The notes beneath the pieces are model-generated. The model searched no databases, was not told where the DNA came from, and saw only the letters and a list, made by a program, of their open reading frames with translations. This document shows, piece by piece, positions 58,711-64,000 of a stretch of DNA of 64,000 nucleotides. How positions within the stretch are numbered: the stretch's first letter is position 1; the number at the start of each line of letters is the position of its first letter. Made by a program: the position numbers and the translations under genes. This DNA comes from Channa striata (Eukaryota; Chordata; Actinopteri; Anabantiformes; Channidae), in NCBI GenBank assembly GCA_033026295.1, contig CM065168.1, positions 38,576,875 through 38,640,874 on the forward strand. Reading direction: 5' to 3'.

Positions 58711-61284
58711 CTGTAAGGAAAAGTAACAGACATCTTATATTTATCCAGTATTGTATTTTTTTAAATATGTTTTTGACAGATTTTTTGTGAATTCCATAGT
58801 AATTACCTTGCTTAGGGTATTCTGATTTTGCTGTCTCTTTGAAGCAAGAAGTAGAATCCACATTATTGTCTTGCCTTAATGTAGGAAAAAAATGAATTCA
58901 TGATAATAATGCACACTATTTACACTCTGCCCTGATAAGCTAGGAAACTGTTCACTCACTGGCTTTCCAACGTCTCCAGTGAGATTTTATCTCCATTTCC
59001 AGATGTTAGCTCTTCCCCTGAACACAAAGAACAGCTTTAGCTTAATACAAACCACTCATTTGAAATAGCCGATAGTCCAGAAATTACATAGCGGTGAAAA
59101 GACAGCTAAACTCTTACCTGCTAAGATCTGAAAAAGATTTTTCTCTGAGATCGGCTCCAGTTGCTCCAAACACAGCTTTTTGATTTCGATTAAACTACAG
59201 TCCTGTGAAGGATCGGGTGTTAAATGGCATGTTTGACATTGTTCAGTAGCGACCAAAGCAAATAGCACAAGGCTTTATAACCACATTCTCTACCTTTTGA
59301 GATTTCACGTTATTATTCAAATGAAACTGTAAAATAACCAGATTTTTTTTTTTCCTACTCTGCTTCATAGCTGATTTAATCGCTAAAGCGATACCACACT
59401 TGCAAACAAATAAAAAGCACATGGCAAAAGAAAAGTAACATTAGCAATGTTATTGTACCTAACAGTTGTAAGTTTATACAAAGATGGTTTGAATCATCAT
59501 AAAATAATTTATGTGCACCATATATATCTAATATCAAAAACGAAACAAACCTTTTTCAAGAAATGGCGACTATTGTACAAGTGCTGGTGCTGTTGGAAAT
59601 CAGCCAACAGTGCTGAAATATGACTGGTCTGTTGTTTTTTGATACATTATTTAATACGTTATTTTGCAAGACAACACTTGCAAAGCACAAACAAGAAGAA
59701 GCACTGTGATGGAAAAATCAAGTGTCATTAATTTTTAATGCTCATGTTTTGTCTAGTTGTAACGGCAAATTGTTCCTATTGCACTTATGAAGAATGTTTG
59801 AAGGTCTTAACAAACTTTGCCTCAAATACACGTTTTGTCTGGAGTGTCTGCAGAACTGCACCAAGGTTAGCTACTGTCTAACAGGAAACTGTAGCCCAAA
59901 CTGTATAAGCAGGATATGTCTGAGGTTGGAGAACGTTCTGCCAGAAGTAGAGCGATATAAAATAAATATGTGATGTTGTGAACAAATGTTTGTAGCTTTT
60001 CGAACTGCACTAAAGACAAAGGCATGAAACTCTGCTGTTGCACTTCTCTCTTGCAGGGAAACAGAAGTCTTGAAGACATCCTGGATGTAAAAGCGTCTTT
60101 ACTGATGACACCCAACAGAAGTCAATTTTGCCACAACCCGCATACAACCACAAAAATTTAAAGACAAACTAAGTGTGGTAAAAAGGTTTAATTTGTTAAA
60201 GATTATGGGGGATAACCACTTTTATTAGATATGTTATTTGAATTAAAAAACATTTATACGTCAACCTGTTTAGAACACTGTGTTCACCCGCTCACAAATC
60301 AAATTACCTTGAGTTCATCAGGCAACATCTTCCGTAGCTTCTTCTCCCCGAGCACGTGCAAACATTGCTCCAACATTTCCCGTTTGTCAGTGATGTAGGC
60401 GGTGATGGGTTGAAATGGCAAGCTGAGGTCCAGGCCCCCTTCTTCAATGTCACTGCCAATCCGGTCCAGTTCTGGGTCAGCAAGCTCATCCTTGGAATCG
60501 TGCTGTAGAGAGAGAGCCGACAAGTTACTATAACAGTGGTATGAAAAAAAAAAAAGGTTCTCTTCATGTAACTGTAATAAAACTGGTCCTGTAATGCTTG
60601 TTCTTATAGTCTCCAACCAGATGGAAGACGCTGAAATTCATAGGCTAGAGGACGCGAGTAATAACTAGAAATTGAGCTGTCTGTCCGTTTCAACCGTCTG
60701 GTAAATATAATATGTAGTATCTCCAGACCCTGATAGATTCACAAGTAACCAATTTTATAATCTGGACCCCAAACAACATTTCAAAATTTACTTAAAAGTT
60801 GGAGGTTAACCTCCACAAAAATGGGATTTATTGGAGTATTGGTGTATTATATGTTGTAGTCTTATCCTGAGCTCCCTTGGTTTCCTATCATCGCAAATTC
60901 ATGACTGAATTATAAGCCCATGATGGGCTTATTAATGTGGATTAATGGAATGTTTTAATGTGAATATGCAGCAAACGAATGGAATTCTGTGACGTCAGTG
61001 TTGCAGTTGGAATTATAGAGATATTCAAGCGATTTTAGTGTTTCTTCCTTGTTTATTTAGTTGCCATAACTTTTTAACTTTGCCGTGTCTATCTGGAACG
61101 TTCCAATAGGCTCGTACACATGAACATAAAGCAGATATGCAATAAAACATATTCGCCCGACGCTGGGTGAACGTCTCACCTCCACGTTGAGCTCTGAACT
61201 TCTCCGTTTGCTGCCGTCACGTCTTTCTTCAGACTGCGAGTGTTTCCGTTTCTTCTCGGCACCAGCTGATTTCTTTTTTAGCAT
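58235..61284 (-). CDS. caap1: caap1, caspase activity and apoptosis inhibitor 1 (six coding exons)
   Basis: Spliced CDS on the minus strand, exons in order 61284-61180, 60502-60308, 59202-59118, 59017-58960, 58874-58807, 58710-58235. They total 987 bases, or 328 residues plus stop; human CAAP1 is about 360. All introns are GT-AG and all phases agree. Residues 1-35 are Lys/Arg/Ser-rich and nuclear-signal-like. Residues 36-128 form the conserved core, with an acidic EEGGLDLSLPFQPITAYITD stretch, then helical segments around GEKKLRKMLPDELK and EIKKLCLEQLEPISEKN. Residues 179-196 carry the acidic family signature SDVLSINADTYDSDIEGP. Residues 242-251 (DIDKSVNEIL) are also conserved, and residues 292-317 form a C-terminal helix containing QLELLELEMRARAIKALMKA. 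In human the protein is reported to restrain apoptosis by limiting a caspase-10/9/3 amplification loop; it has no enzyme motif. The start is the first in-frame ATG and has A at -3. Identity is secure; minor variation at exon borders is possible. Confidence 0.95.
58807..58874 (-). CDS. caap1: caap1 coding exon 5
   Basis: This exon has 68 bases. It completes codon 148, encodes residues 149-170 and gives the first base of codon 171. The acceptor is CCTACATTAAG|GCA and the donor is CAAG|GTAATT. The frame gives QDNNVDSTSCFKETAKSE, in line with the Ser-rich linker of the human protein. The following 96-base intron has no stop in this frame. Confidence 0.88.
58960..59017 (-). CDS. caap1: caap1 coding exon 4
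   Basis: This small exon of 58 bases encodes residues 129-148. It begins with two bases that complete Gly129 and ends with two bases of Gln148. The acceptor is TTTGTGTTCAG|GGG and the donor is GCCA|GTGAGT. The segment (GEELTSGNGDKISLETLESQ) is poorly conserved, but the junction to exon 5 restores the SQQD seen in human CAAP1, which supports the exon. Confidence 0.88.
59118..59202 (-). CDS. caap1: caap1 coding exon 3
   Basis: This exon has 85 bases and encodes residues 101-128 plus one base of codon 129. The acceptor is CCTTCACAG|GAC and the donor is GCAG|GTAAGAG. It encodes DCSLIEIKKLCLEQLEPISE and what follows, matching the human segment with the same IKKLC.EQLE..SEK spacing. Confidence 0.93.
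59203..60307 (-). other. caap1 intron 2
   Basis: This intron is 1105 bases and AT-rich. I see no conserved exon, no known repeat and no RNA gene in it. Short open frames in it have no family features. Confidence 0.6.
60308..60502 (-). CDS. caap1: caap1 coding exon 2
   Basis: This exon has 195 bases and encodes residues 36-100. The acceptor is CTCTCTCTACAG|CAC and the donor is AAG|GTAATT; both junctions are phase 0. It holds the most conserved part of the family: an acidic Asp-Ile-Glu-Glu-Gly-Gly-Leu-Asp-Leu stretch, then a Tyr-Ile-Thr-Asp-Lys segment and the helix GEKKLRKMLPDELK. Confidence 0.95.
60503..61179 (-). other. caap1 intron 1 with palindromic motifs
   Basis: This intron is 677 bases and holds no recognisable exon or transposon. 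It carries three palindromes: TGGAGGTTAACCTCCA (60800-60815, 16 bases, perfect), ATAAGCCCAT-G-ATGGGCTTAT (60912-60932, 10-base arms around one base) and a full CRE octamer TGACGTCA (60990-60997). First introns often host promoter-proximal control sites, so these may be functional, but nothing here proves it. Confidence 0.6.
61180..61284 (-). CDS. caap1: caap1 coding exon 1
   Basis: This exon has 105 bases and encodes residues 1-35, a basic Lys/Arg/Ser-rich head. The ATG is at 61284-61282. The donor reads GAG|GTGAGA, with the intron beginning at 61179. The junction is phase 0. The reading frame stays open upstream to 61356 but has only a GTG there, so the ATG at 61284 is preferred; the human protein also begins with a short Lys-rich head. 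Confidence 0.9.
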
Positions 61285-61445
61285 TTTAAACGAAATTAAT
61301 ACACGTTTTTTTCCCCAGAAGAATCGAGCTAGCGAGTCGCAGGAAATAGACGTCACAGGGAGAGCGTCGACTTCTTATGACGTAGGCGACAAACCGACGT
61401 CACAAGTTTGTCAGCGCCGCCTACTGGGCTGGAGCGGTCCTGCCG
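61285..61445 (-). promoter_or_regulatory. caap1 promoter and 5' leader, CpG-rich with CRE-like sites
   Basis: The 160 bases upstream of the caap1 ATG are visibly CpG-rich against an AT-rich surround and have no obvious TATA box. Two GTGACGTC octamers (61349-61356 and 61396-61403 on the minus strand) and a TGACGTA (61378-61384) lie within 55 bases. They resemble binding sites for CREB/ATF factors. A GCGCCGCC run follows at about 61413-61421. This is the layout of a TATA-less housekeeping promoter. The transcription start cannot be fixed from sequence. Confidence 0.6.
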
Positions 61446-64000
61446 AAACGCATCAAATCCTTCTCAGCCTTATATTTGGAGTTTATTATTATAATGAAAT
61501 AGAAAAAAAACCGAGTGTTCTGCAGTAGGTTTCAATACTTGTCCAAACTAATTAAAGAAGCAGAAGACTTTTAAATGAAATTACAAAATACTGTTATGTA
61601 TTTGACTACAACACTTATCACATGAGAATTACAGAATAGACTAGATATATTTGTAATTCATAAGTGTAGCCAATAAGAACAAGCTTTTTTTGTAGCCACA
61701 GAAACAAAATCTGCCAGTCTGATGCTATATGATAATCTGTGAATCTCACTTTGAACTGTTCTGTGCACTAAGACCACACTGATGGAAATGCAAATACATT
61801 CGAGCTTTATCCCATCACCATTCTACACTTCAAAGCTCACTCGGATTACTAGTTACAGTCAATCCCAAGTCATATTCACAGTCGTGCTATATCCCAGTTT
61901 CCATCAGCCTCACCATGCCATCAAACACTGTGTATCGGATTCATTACTGCAAAAACGTCAAACCCTTCAAACCCCTGCTCATTTACATGATTGAAGTTTT
62001 CCTTTTTAAAAAAAAAAAATCAGGCACTACTATCGTCACCACTGAGGAATTTTTGGTTTCAAAAGATTTTACAAAGGAATTTTGGGCGGCTGAATGCCAA
62101 CACACAGGTCATTTCTGTTTTCACAACTTAGAGAAGCTACAGCAATCATGATCCAACACTAAGAGGAATATATGAAAACGTCTGTGCATTTTGTATGGCT
62201 CATGAAAATATGGAAGAACTATACACAAACAGTGAAATTATTATTTAAGTTATATAGTGTTAAAATAAATCATGTCCCCTGAATAAATTACAGCGCATTC
62301 AAGACCAAACTAGATGTATATACACAGCTTCACATTCTAAAAAAATGACCTAAAGTCCTTTGTAACATAAAAAAAACTCAACATCCAGACACACATATAT
62401 ATTCTCAGATGCATGTTTAATATTAAATTCATCCAGCTTAGTGTAATCACCTATGGCCAGAAAAAAATATTTTCAACTTCAATTTAATGGAGGAAAGGAA
62501 ATTCAGATAAAAAAAAATCTTCAGTGAAAAACTGAATTTGTTTAAAAATTCACCAACAAACAACTGCTCCGGTTTGTACGCCCTCCTTATTGGCGCCCAG
62601 GTAGCCATGCATTTTCTTAACTGGACCGACCGAGACACAGTTTTCAAGGTTGTGACGACACAACTAAAGCTGTAAATCACTCTAATTGGCTTCCCCGCCT
62701 CTGCCTGAAATAAGGTGGGAGCCAATGCAATGGCCGCCCGGGCACCATGGCGACAGCTGTCTCCACATAATGCAGGTTGTTATCCTGATGCCATCCGCCA
62801 AATTATGCAGTGGATGCGGTGGGAGGTGTGCATCGATCACAATCACGTCACAGTGTGTTTTCTTTGCAACATCTGCTCCCATGCGTCTGGATATCACCTC
62901 GTTAAAAGGACAAGGATGGAGCTGGCACTGTTGAAGGGGACGCTGCGTTCAGGAGCCCTGAAAAGGATCAGAAAAGCAGCCACAGTGTGTGTATGTGTGT
63001 GTGCGTGTAGAATCTGAGACCTATAGGCAAACCAATTATCACAAATTACTTTACAAAGCTTTCTGATGAAAGACAGTTCGGCTCACAATAGCACATTATC
63101 GTGCTTGTTAAATAAGAAATTGCTCGTAAAAAGCGCTTTATGTCTCTCGCTTTGCCTTCAAAGAAGCAACGAATGCATGGAGAAACGAGGAGAAAACGTT
63201 CAATTAGTGAAAGAACTTAGAGAAACTTATGTGAATGTCGAGCCTCAAAGGAAGCAAAGAAGACAAACACCGAGCGCAAGTCGATAAGAAACTAATCGAA
63301 ACCAAACGCATGGAATGAAACACAATATTTATCACACGTACAGCCAGAACAATGAAAGTTGTGATACAACGCACCGCATTGTTTAAGTCCATCATAATGC
63401 TCATGATGTGACAGCGGAAAAGTAGCAAGTCCATGAACTTTGTGTCTAAATGCTTCGTAATTTTACTGGCAACAACACAACGCGGTTGTATTCAATTAGT
63501 CACATCTGTGAATGTTTACACGCAAAACAATACCGTCTTTATCCAAAAGCAAAGCCGAGCATAAAACCGTCCAGGCATCGCTACTTAAACACTGTGACAT
63601 AGTCAGACGAGCTTTACAAGGCGGCGATTGTTTTCAGAGGAAAAAAAAAAAACGGTGTTAATTTAGCTCGGAGTACATAAATCAACACCCACACCTATCA
63701 CATTCACTCATTCTTCTTCGCGCGTCTCATAGTTTTGAACACGTTCCTTGATGCCATATAAGTTATACGCGCGAACTCTCCAATCAACACTTGTCCCTCA
63801 CGAATCAACACTTATTGGCAGTGGCATCGCTTTAGTGTAGAATAACAATTTCTCTGCCAGCTGAGCTGTGCATCAGCCCAAGTCACTTGTGACTTAGCTA
63901 AAACTCAAATTTACTCTTCAGAGTTTGTTTTTCTCTGACTTTAACACTGGGTCTAAAGTCTAAATAGCTCTCAGCATTTTATTGAACTAGGAATATGGGC
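61446..64000. other. upstream of caap1, no gene seen; one candidate regulatory block
   Basis: No exon of a neighbouring gene is recognised; in human the gene next to CAAP1 on this side is PLAA, but none of it is visible here. The block 62560-62930 is GC-richer and repeat-free (TAATTGGCTTCCCCGCC, CACCATGGCGACAGCTGTCT) and looks like a regulatory element. A GT tract lies at 62984-63007 and a poly-A run at about 63640-63652. Confidence 0.35.

Noticed and set aside
61285..61356. N-terminal extension of caap1 by 24 codons
   Set aside because: The frame is open but begins with GTG, overlaps promoter-like CRE motifs, and has no counterpart in the family. The ATG at 61284 has A at -3.
1..64000. CRISPR arrays, bacterial operons, rRNA or intact tRNA genes
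   Set aside because: None is seen. The composition, introns and repeats are those of a vertebrate genome.
61446..64000. First exons of the neighbouring gene plaa
   Set aside because: Human synteny suggests it lies on this side, but no exon resembling it is visible in the remaining 2.5 kb.

Overview
The window looks like teleost fish nuclear DNA. The evidence is the interspersed repeats (Tc1-type DNA transposon remnants, a CR1/L2-type LINE 3' end, and a CA-flanked repeat rich in CCCTAA, all typical of fish), GT/CA microsatellites, GT-AG introns and moderate AT content. There are no bacterial operons, RNA operons or CRISPR arrays. The species cannot be named from the sequence.

Only one protein-coding gene can be supported. 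It is caap1 (caspase activity and apoptosis inhibitor 1), on the minus strand at 58235-61284. Six coding exons join in phase into a 328-residue protein whose conserved blocks match the vertebrate family. A CpG-rich promoter with several CRE-like motifs lies just upstream of the start codon, and an AATAAA signal lies about 135 bases past the stop.

The roughly 58 kb on the 3' side of caap1 is gene-free as far as I can see. It holds old transposon debris: a LINE end next to a Tc1-type end at 1.4-2.3 kb, a degraded fish repeat at 22.1 kb, a CA-flanked telomere-like repeat at 23.5 kb, and a dead Tc1-family transposase at 55.5-56.4 kb. It also holds a degenerate minisatellite at 45.9-46.3 kb, a striking 28-bp inverted repeat at 37.0 kb, and many repeat-free blocks rich in homeodomain-type TAAT/ATTA cores that read like conserved non-coding regulatory elements. 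In human, the 3' side of CAAP1 on 9p21 is also a large gene desert, reaching to TUSC1 and ELAVL2, so the layout fits conserved synteny. This remains inference without alignment.

The last 2.5 kb, upstream of the caap1 promoter, has no recognisable gene but contains one block that looks like a regulatory element. I found no convincing new multi-gene system. The observations most worth checking are the 37.0 kb hairpin, the minisatellite, a perfect RFX X-box at 47756, the CRE cluster at the caap1 promoter, and the stop-free 96-bp intron 5 of caap1.
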